A stretch of DNA of 22,600 nt from Flammeovirgaceae bacterium UBA4659. GTDB taxonomy: Bacteria > Bacteroidota > Bacteroidia > Cytophagales > Cyclobacteriaceae. The stretch is from assembly GCA_002405445.1 (NCBI GenBank), contig DHLV01000086.1, forward strand, positions 6,934-29,533, given 5' to 3'. Under the pieces are notes generated by a model. The model saw only the letters and a program-made list of their open reading frames with translations, was not told where the DNA came from and made no database searches. The translations under genes were made by a program, and so were the position numbers. Below, in pieces: positions 5,814 through 14,070 of the stretch (its first letter is position 1; each line of letters opens with the position of its first letter).

Positions 5814-7406
5814 ATGAGAAAGATGTTTATTGCAGGCAGCATTGCCATAAGCGCGATGATTCTACTGTGGGGCTATTATTCACCCAATGCACTCTTTTGG
5901 TTTCTTCTGGTGGGGCCCGTTATTTACATGGGCGTGGCAGACATGGTGCAAACCCGCCAATCCATCAGGCGCAACTTTCCGGTGGCTGGGCGGTTGCGTT
6001 ACGTGTTTGAAGACTTGCGCCCAAAGATTCAACAATATTTTGTTGAAAGTGATACCGATGGTGCGCCCATTAATCGCAACGAGCGATCGGTGATTTACCA
6101 AAGAGCAAAAAAGCAAATTGATACCGTACCTTTTGGAACACAGTTAGATGTGTACGCAGAAGGCTACGAATGGATTACACACTCGATCGCCCCAAAAGAC
6201 TTTCACAAGATGAACCACAGTCCGAGGGTGAAGTTTGGCGGCAGCGAATGTAAACAACCCTACGACATGAGCGTGCTGAACGTATCTGCGATGAGCTTTG
6301 GCTCACTGAGTAAGAACGCCATTTTGGCTTTGAATGCCGGTGCCAAAATCGGGGGGTTCGCACACAACACAGGAGAAGGTGGCTTGAGCCCTTACCACTT
6401 AGAGCCTGGCGGTGACGTGATTTGGCAAATCGGCACCGGTTACTTTGGTGCCCGCACCGAAGACGGAAACTTTTCTGACGCTGCCTTTCAGAAAAACGCT
6501 ACCCGACCCAATGTGAAGATGATTGAGATCAAGCTTTCGCAAGGAGCGAAGCCCGGCCACGGTGGCATTTTGCCAGCTGCAAAAAACACTGCAGAAATCG
6601 CTGCCATCCGATTGGTAAAGGCCGGCACCACTGTTTTTTCACCACCATTCCACAGCGCTTTCTCTACCCCAAAAGAGTTGATTCTGTTTGTGAAAAAACT
6701 AAGGGAGCTATCCGGAGGTAAACCTGTAGGCTTTAAGCTTTGTGTAGGAAGAAAAAGTGAATTCCTGTCCATTTGTAAAGCAATGGTACAACTGAACACC
6801 TATCCGGATTTCATCACGGTGGATGGAGGCGAGGGTGGCACAGGCGCTGCTCCGCCAGAGTTTACCAACTTTGTTGGAATGCCGTTGTTGGACGCACTCG
6901 CTTTTGTTGACAATGCCCTGCGTGGCTTTGGCATCCGCAACGAAATGAAGTTGATTGCATCCGGAAAAATCTTAACGGGCTTCCACATGGTGCGCGCCAT
7001 GGCACTAGGTGCAGATACATGCAATTGTGCACGCGCGATGATGATGGCTTTGGGGTGTATACAAGCACTCGAGTGTAATAAAAATACCTGTCCCACTGGC
7101 GTAGCCACACAAGACCCTTACTTTATGAAGGGGTTAGTGGTGGAAGACAAAAAAGTGCGCGTTGCAAACTACCACAAAAACACGGTGGAAAGTTTTGTTG
7201 AGTTGATAGGTGCTGCGGGAATTGACCATCCAGACAAGATCAATCGCACCCATGTTTATCGGAGGGTGTTTATGAACATGGTAAAAACCTACGAAGAAAT
7301 CTACCCCACCATACCAGAAGGCTGCTTGTTAGAAGGTGGCGATGTGCCTTTTGACTATGAAGATTACATGAAGAAGTCCGGTGCGGAGAGTTTTGAGGTG
7401 GAATAA
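5814..7406 (+). CDS. Membrane-anchored FMN-binding glutamate-synthase-family protein
   Basis: 530 aa. Residues ~5-43 form one or two membrane helices (MILLWGYYSPNALFWFLLVG). The remainder is the FMN/Fe-S synthase domain of glutamate synthase: LNVSAMSFGSLSKNAI, HNTGEGGLSPYH, KLSQGAKPGHGGILP, ITVDGGEGGTGAAP and LIASGKILTG line the FMN and 2-oxoglutarate pocket. C415, C421 and C426 keep the C-x5-C-x4-C spacing of the 3Fe-4S cluster, followed by PTGVATQ. It lacks the N-terminal glutaminase domain and the C-terminal beta-helix of full GltB, and no gltD is adjacent. It therefore cannot be assumed to make glutamate from glutamine. Proteins of this free-standing type are widespread and their reaction is not settled; a membrane-associated redox role is inference. 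It appears to be monocistronic. Confidence 0.9.
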   Translation: MRKMFIAGSIAISAMILLWGYYSPNALFWFLLVGPVIYMGVADMVQTRQSIRRNFPVAGRLRYVFEDLRPKIQQYFVESDTDGAPINRNERSVIYQRAKKQIDTVPFGTQLDVYAEGYEWITHSIAPKDFHKMNHSPRVKFGGSECKQPYDMSVLNVSAMSFGSLSKNAILALNAGAKIGGFAHNTGEGGLSPYHLEPGGDVIWQIGTGYFGARTEDGNFSDAAFQKNATRPNVKMIEIKLSQGAKPGHGGILPAAKNTAEIAAIRLVKAGTTVFSPPFHSAFSTPKELILFVKKLRELSGGKPVGFKLCVGRKSEFLSICKAMVQLNTYPDFITVDGGEGGTGAAPPEFTNFVGMPLLDALAFVDNALRGFGIRNEMKLIASGKILTGFHMVRAMALGADTCNCARAMMMALGCIQALECNKNTCPTGVATQDPYFMKGLVVEDKKVRVANYHKNTVESFVELIGAAGIDHPDKINRTHVYRRVFMNMVKTYEEIYPTIPEGCLLEGGDVPFDYEDYMKKSGAESFEVE

Positions 7407-7523
7407 AAAGTTTCAGAGTCTTTTCTGCCGTCCGTCAAAAATTTAATTATCTACGGTCGTGTCGGGAAAATTTCCAATACCACATCTTTTGTTTAACTTT
7501 CGATTTCAAAAAAAGAATAAAGA

Positions 7524-10217
7524 TTGAAAAAAATCCTTCTTGGCTCGTTACTTTGTATAGTAACTTTCGGGCTATTTTCTCAAAGTGTCTTGGATAAGAA
7601 ACCGACCGTTCACCCGGGACAGAGTTTTACGTCACTGCTCGAGCAGGTGGAGCAAACAAGCAACGTTCACTTTTTCTTTTTGCCAGAATGGTTCACCGAC
7701 ATCAGGATAGATAAGGAATATAAAGGAGAGTCGTTGCGATTGATAATAAATGATCTGTTTGTTGGCACGGACTTCACTTACATTGAATTCAACGAAAATA
7801 CCATCGTTTTCATTAGGGATCCTAAACAAGCAATAGAGCGTACACAACTGTTGACTGAGGCAGTCAATGAAAGAAAAAAAATTGAAACGCTAACCTTTGG
7901 CCAATCTACGGCCCGTCAAAAAAGTGTAACGCTGTCTGGCTTTGTCAAGGGAAACAAAAACGATGAAATGTTAGTTGGCGCCAACGTATTTGTATCTGAT
8001 TTGAAGAAGGGCACAACAACCGATGGCAACGGAAATTTTACTATTGTGATGCCAAGTGGAGAACACATCATCAACATAAGCTACTTGAATCACGATGAAA
8101 AAGTTGTACTGGTCAATATCTATGAAGACGCCAAACTACAAGTTGTTTTAGAGGAAATACCCATGTTGTTGGAGGAAGTGGTGGTCCAAGACAAGGCCGC
8201 CCGCGAAGCCATTACCAGCAACATTGGTCAAGTGCAACTAAGCATCAAAGATGTAAAGCGAGCGCCCAGCATTTTAGGCGAAACCGATTTGATTCGTCAA
8301 ATTCAAATATTGCCTGGAGTTACTACTGCTGGCGAAGCAGCCTCTGGCTACAACGTCCGTGGCGGTAGTGCAGATCAAAACTTGATCCTATACGATGGCA
8401 TGCCAATTTTCAATAGCTCGCATGTTTTCGGTTTTTTCTCAGCATTTAACTCAGAGGCGGTGCGTGACGTAACTTTTTATCGCGGTGGCATTCCTGCCGA
8501 ATTTGGGGGAAGGGTATCTTCAGTGCTTGATATTAGATCACGTGAAGGAAACCAAGAAAAATGGTCGGGAGGCGCGGGCATCGGGGCGCTAACAAGTAAC
8601 CTCCACATTGGTGGACCACTATGGAAAAATCGAACCACAATTGCTGCATCTGTTCGTACAACTTATAGCGACTGGCTCATCAACTCCATTCGGACCAATT
8701 TTATCAACCTTACCAACAGTACTGTAACGTTTTATGATGCATCTTTTAAGCTAGCACACAAGTTCAGCGAAAAAACAAAACTCTCAATTTCCACTTATGT
8801 CAGCCAAGATAGGTTTCGGCTGCAAGGCGACTCAACATATCAATGGAACAACTTGATGAGTAGTATGCAACTTGATCACATTTTTTCAAGTAAACTGACA
8901 GGCACGCTTCATGTTGGATACGGTTCCTATACCTATGACGTTGAAAACAGAAACCCTGCCAACGGCTTTAATCTTTCCTATCAAATCCGATACCCTAGTA
9001 TGCGCCTGGACTTTCGATACACGCAGGGCAAACACAAATTTTCTGCAGGCCTTCAGTCGATGTATTATGGTTTTAACCCGGGTCTTTTGGCCCCCAATTC
9101 ATCTCAATCGGTCGTTGTACCAATTCAAATCGAGAATCAACAATCGCTGGAGTCTGCCGCTTACCTTTCCGACCAAATTAACTTTTCTGAGAAGCTATTT
9201 ATGGAGGTGGGCCTGAGAGTGAGCCTTTTCAATGCGATCGGGCCTGGCAACATAAATATGTATGAAAACGGGAAGCCGATCTCCCTTGGAACATTTCAAG
9301 GCACCAAAACTTTTGCGGCTGGTGAAGTTATTCAATCATATAATGGTATGGAGCCACGCGCGTCTGTTCGATATTCTCTTTCGCCCACCTCATCTTTGAA
9401 ATTAGGATACAACAGAATTTACCAATACTTGCACTTAGTAACCAATACAACCGCTATTACCCCCGTTGATATCTGGCAACCAAGTGGCATGTATTTTAAG
9501 CCACAAATAGCAGACCAGGTTTCTTTTGGCTACTTCCGCACAACCAAAAGCAAGATGTATGACATGTTCATAGAAGTATACAACAAAGACATCTCCAACA
9601 TATTAGACTTTAAAGATGGTGCAAAGTTGATTTTGAATAATCAAATTGAAACTGACTTGTTACAAGGCAAGGGCCGAGCTTATGGCGTTGAAGCCCAGCT
9701 GGCGAAATCTCAAGGCAACTTTACAGGATCAATTAGTTACACATATTCTAGATCGCTGCGAACGGTGCGCGGTGCCACCGATGCTGAATCCATCAATAAC
9801 GGCAATGAGTTCCCTTCTAACTTTGATCAACCTCATAACCTCAATATTAGTTGGAAGTACGCGATTTCAAGACGCATATTTTTTACCGGTGGGTTCAGTT
9901 ACCGCACTGGGCGCCCAATTACTGTCCCCATTGGTGGTTTTACCATCGACAATATTACAGTATCTAATTTTTCCAGCCGTAATGAATACAGAATTCCAGA
10001 CTACCATCGTTTGGATTTGGCTTTGGTTATCGAGGGAAATCACAAAAGAAGAAAATTTTTTGATGGCACATGGACCTTCTCGGTATATAATGTATACGGA
10101 AGAAAAAATCCATTTACAATTTTCTTTAGAGAGGCTGTGAACGGGACATTGATTCCTTACCAACTATCAATTATTGGCACAGCGTTACCGTCTATTTCCT
10201 ACAGCATCAAATTCTAA
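7524..10217 (+). CDS. TonB-dependent receptor with STN and carboxypeptidase-regulatory domains
   Basis: 897 aa. The TTG start is chosen because it begins an exact signal peptide (MKKILLGSLLCIVTFGLFS, then Q) and no ATG fits. Residues ~25-98 form an STN domain (SFTSLLEQVEQTSNVHFFF, then IIINDLF-like sequence and IEFNENTIVFIRD). Residues ~135-212 form a CarboxypepD_reg-like domain (LVGANVFV, TTTDGNGNFTI). The plug follows at ~240-342 (RQIQILPGVTT, GYNVRGGSADQNLILYDGMP, FGGRVSSVLDIRS). The rest is a beta-barrel ending in a terminal Phe (SISYSIKF). Such receptors import or export ligands across the outer membrane using TonB energy. STN domains commonly contact FecR-type anti-sigma factors, but none is encoded here. 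It is first in an operon: the DUF4249 gene starts 1 bp after its stop. A poor -7 match (ATCTTTTG, 7484-7491) lies upstream. Confidence 0.9.
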   Translation: MKKILLGSLLCIVTFGLFSQSVLDKKPTVHPGQSFTSLLEQVEQTSNVHFFFLPEWFTDIRIDKEYKGESLRLIINDLFVGTDFTYIEFNENTIVFIRDPKQAIERTQLLTEAVNERKKIETLTFGQSTARQKSVTLSGFVKGNKNDEMLVGANVFVSDLKKGTTTDGNGNFTIVMPSGEHIINISYLNHDEKVVLVNIYEDAKLQVVLEEIPMLLEEVVVQDKAAREAITSNIGQVQLSIKDVKRAPSILGETDLIRQIQILPGVTTAGEAASGYNVRGGSADQNLILYDGMPIFNSSHVFGFFSAFNSEAVRDVTFYRGGIPAEFGGRVSSVLDIRSREGNQEKWSGGAGIGALTSNLHIGGPLWKNRTTIAASVRTTYSDWLINSIRTNFINLTNSTVTFYDASFKLAHKFSEKTKLSISTYVSQDRFRLQGDSTYQWNNLMSSMQLDHIFSSKLTGTLHVGYGSYTYDVENRNPANGFNLSYQIRYPSMRLDFRYTQGKHKFSAGLQSMYYGFNPGLLAPNSSQSVVVPIQIENQQSLESAAYLSDQINFSEKLFMEVGLRVSLFNAIGPGNINMYENGKPISLGTFQGTKTFAAGEVIQSYNGMEPRASVRYSLSPTSSLKLGYNRIYQYLHLVTNTTAITPVDIWQPSGMYFKPQIADQVSFGYFRTTKSKMYDMFIEVYNKDISNILDFKDGAKLILNNQIETDLLQGKGRAYGVEAQLAKSQGNFTGSISYTYSRSLRTVRGATDAESINNGNEFPSNFDQPHNLNISWKYAISRRIFFTGGFSYRTGRPITVPIGGFTIDNITVSNFSSRNEYRIPDYHRLDLALVIEGNHKRRKFFDGTWTFSVYNVYGRKNPFTIFFREAVNGTLIPYQLSIIGTALPSISYSIKF

Positions 10218-10218
10218 C

Positions 10219-11313
10219 ATGAAAGGCCTAACTATTTTTATTTCTGTTCTCATATTCGCAAACGCTTGTGTTGAACGGGCAGATTTCGATCCAAAAAAAT
10301 CTGATGCACAGTTGGTAGTGGAAGGTCTAATTACTGATGAACCCGGTCCCTACACTGTTAAACTGACTCGCTCAAGAAAACCATTGGATTTCTCCGGCAC
10401 AATCCCAGTCTCAGCGATAAGAGTTACTATTTCAGATGACAATGGTACTTCTGAAGTCCTAACCGAAGTGTTACCGGGAACCTACCAGACATCTGCAAAT
10501 GGTATTCGAGGAATCGTGGGCCGATCATACACTTTGAAGGTGGAAACACGCGATGGAAAAATCTATGAGTCAATCCCAGATAAATTGTCAAAAAATGGAA
10601 ATATCGATAAGTTGTATACCACCTTTGTTTCAAATCGGCAGGACAACGGCACTTTGAAGTACAGTTTCAGTGCATATGTTGACGCGACTGCCCCATCCGG
10701 TGACACCTATTTCCGATGGAAGTTTAACGCCTACTACCGCGTGCTGACATTTCCGGAGCAACGAACGGTTCAAGCAGGGGAAGGCACAATTCCAGCACCA
10801 CGGCCTTGCAGCGGATACATATTTTCAGGAGGCCAACTGCTTCAAGTAGGGCCATGCACTTGTTGTAGTTGTTGGCCCAAATTTGTTGACACCAGCCCAC
10901 TTATTAGTACTTCTCAGGTGCCTGCAAATGGGAAGTACATCGGAATTAATGTCGGCAGTATTCCGCTCGACTATTGGGCATTTTTTGATAAGACCATGGT
11001 AGAGGTAAAACAGTTAACCATCTCACAAACAGCAAGTAATTTCTGGAAGACGGTTGAAGATCAGAAAAAGGGAGGAACAAGTCTGTTCCAACCTGCCATA
11101 GGTCAGGCAATTTCAAATGTCTTTCATAAGAATGGTAATGATCAGGTACTGGGTTTGTTCTACGCAGCCGGAGTATCCGTCAAACAAATTTTTATCGATA
11201 AATCAAACATCCCTCAAGATGTGCCCAACCCAGTTGCTCCTCCACCAATAAACGAGTCATGTATACTCTCATTCACGAATTCTAGCAATGAACCTCCGGT
11301 TGGTTGGAGATAA
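10219..11313 (+). CDS. DUF4249-family outer-membrane lipoprotein
   Basis: 364 aa starting at the ATG at 10219, which gives a lipoprotein signal (MKGLTIFISVLIFANAC) with Cys17 as the lipid-anchored residue. An upstream in-frame ATG at 10174 would lie inside the receptor gene and bury the signal. The N-terminal region (DAQLVVEGLITDEPGPYTVK, then LTRSRKPLDFSG) is the signature of DUF4249, a Bacteroidota family almost always encoded next to a TonB-dependent receptor. The middle has a cysteine cluster (VGPCTCCSCWPKF, ~residues 213-225), unusual for a lipoprotein and possibly disulfide-forming or metal-binding. It begins 1 bp after the receptor's stop, so the two are almost certainly translated together. 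A surface accessory to the receptor, analogous to SusD, is the likely role; the substrate is unknown. Confidence 0.85.
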   Translation: MKGLTIFISVLIFANACVERADFDPKKSDAQLVVEGLITDEPGPYTVKLTRSRKPLDFSGTIPVSAIRVTISDDNGTSEVLTEVLPGTYQTSANGIRGIVGRSYTLKVETRDGKIYESIPDKLSKNGNIDKLYTTFVSNRQDNGTLKYSFSAYVDATAPSGDTYFRWKFNAYYRVLTFPEQRTVQAGEGTIPAPRPCSGYIFSGGQLLQVGPCTCCSCWPKFVDTSPLISTSQVPANGKYIGINVGSIPLDYWAFFDKTMVEVKQLTISQTASNFWKTVEDQKKGGTSLFQPAIGQAISNVFHKNGNDQVLGLFYAAGVSVKQIFIDKSNIPQDVPNPVAPPPINESCILSFTNSSNEPPVGWR

Positions 11314-11323
11314 AACACAGCCC

Positions 11324-13618
11324 ATGAAAAAAATCTTAGCGCTACTTATTGTTTCCGTCCTTTTTTCATTCAATTTCGAAAACGATTTTATTTCAAGATT
11401 GTCTATTCGGATTGAGCAATTCGCAAAACTTAATCCACAAGAAAATTTATGCTTGTTCACAAATCAAGAAAAATTTTCTACCAACGATACCATATTTTTT
11501 AGTGCTTATTACTATCAGTCAGACCTACGTCCAATTATTTCAAAGCGAGTTTTTTCAGTTGCGTTATTCTCTTCGTCTGGCAGGGTAATTAATAAAATTA
11601 ACTTTTCAATCGTAAACGGCCACGCCTACAACCAAATTCCCATTCCGCCAGACTGCATTGCAGATGTATTAACAATCGAAGCCTTTGATCCTAACAGCGG
11701 AGAGAAATTCTTTTCAAAACCCATTACTGTTGTTGCGAGAAAGAAAATTGAAGCGAACCTAACTGAGTATCCAACTCAATTTGCATTTGAGGGTGGAAAC
11801 TTTGTATTGAATGCAAACAATCGTTTAGTGGTTAAAACGGCTCCAGATGAAACTATAAGTTTAAGCGTTTTAAGACGGGTTATTGCCACAACGCATAGTG
11901 ACAGCTTTGGAATTGCCTCATTTGATGTCATTCCCAAGAAAGGCGAAGCATATTCAGTTGAGGTGAAAGGCTCAAGTATTTCACTGCCAACGCCCGTGGA
12001 ACAAGCTTGTGCCTTGCGTTTGACGGATGCTGGCGAACAAAAACGAATCGAGATAGATTTTTCCGATAATGTTAGGGATGAAAAGGGTATTTTCTTGCTA
12101 CTTGTAAACAATCAAAAGATTATTGCGAGCAGCGCGGTTGCTCCAGCAAAGACTGGCACTTTTATCTATACGATCGACACACGCGAGCTGCCTAATGGTA
12201 TTACAGAAGCTGTGATTATTACCGAGACCTCAGTTTTGGCCAAAAGGAGCTTTTTTTATTTTCAACCAAAAGCCATTGTAAATCTTCAACTAGATAGTTT
12301 TTCAACCCAACGGAACCAAGTGCTGGTCAATATCTTAATAAAGGACAATGCGGGTAATCCTATGCAGGGGAATTTTACCGTTTCAGTCAGCCCTTTAAGT
12401 GCAAGCGAAAACTTACTCGCCCTAAGGATTGAGGAAAACTATTACTTGAACTCGACCTTAGCTAGATTTCCCGCACCGTACCCTAATGACAACATTAGTA
12501 GAAGTAAATTGATCAACGAAATATTGATCTTCAGCCCACCCAAGGGTCTACCCTGGAATGAATTATTGAAAAATAACATCATGCAAAAATCGACTTCCAA
12601 CAAGTTGATACTGAAAGCGAGGCTCAATATTGAAAGAGCTAGCGTTAAGGTTGCCGATTCCACGCTTTTGAATTGCTTCCTCCAAAATTCGATGATTGGC
12701 TATGAAGCAAGCCTAAAAAACGACTTAACACTTGAAATTCCTTTTCTCTACGACTTCTATGGCCGAGAAGAAATCTTCTATTCGTTGGATGATAAATTGA
12801 CACAATTAACCGGTTCTTACCGGCTAATCGTTGATACACTAGCCGTCACTCCAATTCGTAGTTGGCGGGCAAAGGAAATCGGTACAACCGATGAGTACGG
12901 AGAAACGGAATTTAAGGTTTGTTTGGTGGAAGAATCGTACGGGTTCTTTCAAAACAAAAACGAAAAACAAGCCACTGTCGCAAACCTAAACGAACGATTT
13001 GAAGATGAAGCAAACGGGGTTGACCTTAGTGTAAACGTTGATGATTACGTGGTCTTCCCAACAATGCAAGATTTGGTGAAGGAAGTGATTCCCTTCTTAG
13101 AAGTGAGGAAGAGAAAAGAAACTCTCCATACACGTCTACTTATTAAACAAAAAACCCATTTTAAAAGACCGAAGTTTGGGCCATTGTTCGTCATTGACGG
13201 AGCGCTTACAAAAGATGAAACCTTGTTCTTAAACTTGAAGCCGGTAGAGGTTTTTCGTATAAAAATCATCAATGATGCTAACCGGCTTACTCAATTTGGA
13301 TCATTGGGGCAAAATGGAATTGTGTTGGTTGAAACAAAAAAGAAATCAACTGACAAAGTGAAGGATAACAGTAAGACTATTTCTTTTCTGGGACTTAGCA
13401 GACCCGTTGATCAAAAACAACACAAGCTTAGTTCTAATCGGATACCCGATTTGCGCACCAATTTATGTTGGTCGCCATTGACGGAAACCAACGCCTTTGG
13501 GCAAGCTTCCGTAAGTATCACAACTTCAGACCTGAAGGGGTCTTTTGTGGTCACTGTCAGAGGAAAAACAAGGAATGGAAACCCATTTGAAACCACCCAA
13601 CGGTTTGAGGTAAAGTAG
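11324..13618 (+). CDS. MG2-like protein with C-terminal plug-like domain
   Basis: 764 aa from the ATG at 11324 (signal peptide MKKILALLIVSVLFSF), 10 bp after the DUF4249 stop; a longer in-frame start at 11288 would overlap that gene. Residues ~38-130 look like an alpha-2-macroglobulin MG2-type strand domain (ENLCLFTNQEKFSTNDTIFF, then SAYYY). Several Ig-like strand regions follow. Residues ~617-676 resemble a TonB receptor plug (FGPLFVIDGAL, LKPVEVFRIKII, FGSLGQNGIVLVETKKK) but no barrel follows. The end (SPLTETNAFGQASVSITTSD, then FVVTVRGKTRNGNPFE) matches the C-terminal strand domain often seen in this group. It has no thioester motif (CxEQ), so it is not a protease-trapping macroglobulin. 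Its place behind a receptor and DUF4249 suggests a periplasmic or surface partner of that receptor. Function unknown. Confidence 0.8.
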   Translation: MKKILALLIVSVLFSFNFENDFISRLSIRIEQFAKLNPQENLCLFTNQEKFSTNDTIFFSAYYYQSDLRPIISKRVFSVALFSSSGRVINKINFSIVNGHAYNQIPIPPDCIADVLTIEAFDPNSGEKFFSKPITVVARKKIEANLTEYPTQFAFEGGNFVLNANNRLVVKTAPDETISLSVLRRVIATTHSDSFGIASFDVIPKKGEAYSVEVKGSSISLPTPVEQACALRLTDAGEQKRIEIDFSDNVRDEKGIFLLLVNNQKIIASSAVAPAKTGTFIYTIDTRELPNGITEAVIITETSVLAKRSFFYFQPKAIVNLQLDSFSTQRNQVLVNILIKDNAGNPMQGNFTVSVSPLSASENLLALRIEENYYLNSTLARFPAPYPNDNISRSKLINEILIFSPPKGLPWNELLKNNIMQKSTSNKLILKARLNIERASVKVADSTLLNCFLQNSMIGYEASLKNDLTLEIPFLYDFYGREEIFYSLDDKLTQLTGSYRLIVDTLAVTPIRSWRAKEIGTTDEYGETEFKVCLVEESYGFFQNKNEKQATVANLNERFEDEANGVDLSVNVDDYVVFPTMQDLVKEVIPFLEVRKRKETLHTRLLIKQKTHFKRPKFGPLFVIDGALTKDETLFLNLKPVEVFRIKIINDANRLTQFGSLGQNGIVLVETKKKSTDKVKDNSKTISFLGLSRPVDQKQHKLSSNRIPDLRTNLCWSPLTETNAFGQASVSITTSDLKGSFVVTVRGKTRNGNPFETTQRFEVK

Positions 13619-13755
13619 ACCAGACTCATTACTATTGTCACACACACATCTATTTGATTTCTGTAAAGTGCTTATCCGCCTGAAGCCTTGGGTATCAATT
13701 ACGATCGCAAGCCGGCCTACACATCTTTTTAGGTTCGTATTTTTTAAGAGCTTTA

Positions 13756-13775
13756 TGTCGGTGCTAATGCCGACA
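13756..13775. repeat. Hairpin TGTCGG/CCGACA
   Basis: A 6-bp perfect stem encloses TGCTAATG. It lies 138 bp after the MG2-like gene. No T-run follows on either strand, so it is not a clear intrinsic terminator. Confidence 0.5.
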
Positions 13776-13909
13776 CATCATTGGAAAGATTAACAAAAAT
13801 TGAGTTTTACTTGCCATAAACACTTTTTTTACCTAGCCGACAACCTGGTGAACAAAGTTCCGTTCGGAATATTTTCTGATCATTCATCTTCATCACAGTT
13901 CAAATTGAT

Positions 13910-13946
13910 TATCACTCACTAAGTGATACACCCTTATCGCGCGATA
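13910..13946. repeat. Two adjacent short palindromes
   Basis: TATCACT/AGTGATA (7-bp arms, 5-nt loop) is followed 6 bp later by the perfect palindrome TATCGCGCGATA. They could be protein-binding sites or RNA hairpins ahead of the terminator. Their function cannot be read from the sequence. Confidence 0.5.
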
Positions 13947-13974
13947 GAACAAACTATTTAATCTTGTAGCACTT

Positions 13975-14012
13975 AAAAAAAGGGGCTGCTCTTTTTGAGA
14001 CAGCCCCTTTTT
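13975..14012. terminator. Bidirectional intrinsic terminator
   Basis: A GGGGCTG/CAGCCCC stem extends inward by CTC/GAG with one bulged A, around a TTTTT loop. It is flanked by seven As on the left and five Ts on the right, so it can stop transcription from either side. It lies 58 bp beyond the end of the SusC-SusD-lipoprotein operon and about 360 bp beyond the receptor/DUF4249/MG2 operon. Confidence 0.85.
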
Positions 14013-14070
14013 GTTTATCCTATGGAATTTGCTAGACTACAATAACAAACTCATCAACTAATTGCCTTTT

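Larger units (their letters stand above)
13619..14070. other. Convergent intergenic region with hairpins and terminator
   Basis: This 452-bp region lies between convergent operons and contains no gene. It holds a TGTCGG/CCGACA hairpin (13756-13775), a TATCACT/AGTGATA hairpin (13910-13928), a 12-bp perfect palindrome TATCGCGCGATA (13935-13946) and a strong bidirectional terminator (13975-14012). Confidence 0.7.

Noticed and set aside
9646..10140. 164-aa plus-strand frame within the receptor gene
   Set aside because: It is a shadow frame inside a well-supported TonB-dependent receptor barrel.
11324..13618. Bacterial alpha-2-macroglobulin protease trap
   Set aside because: There is no CxEQ thioester motif, no lipobox, and the protein is about half the usual length.
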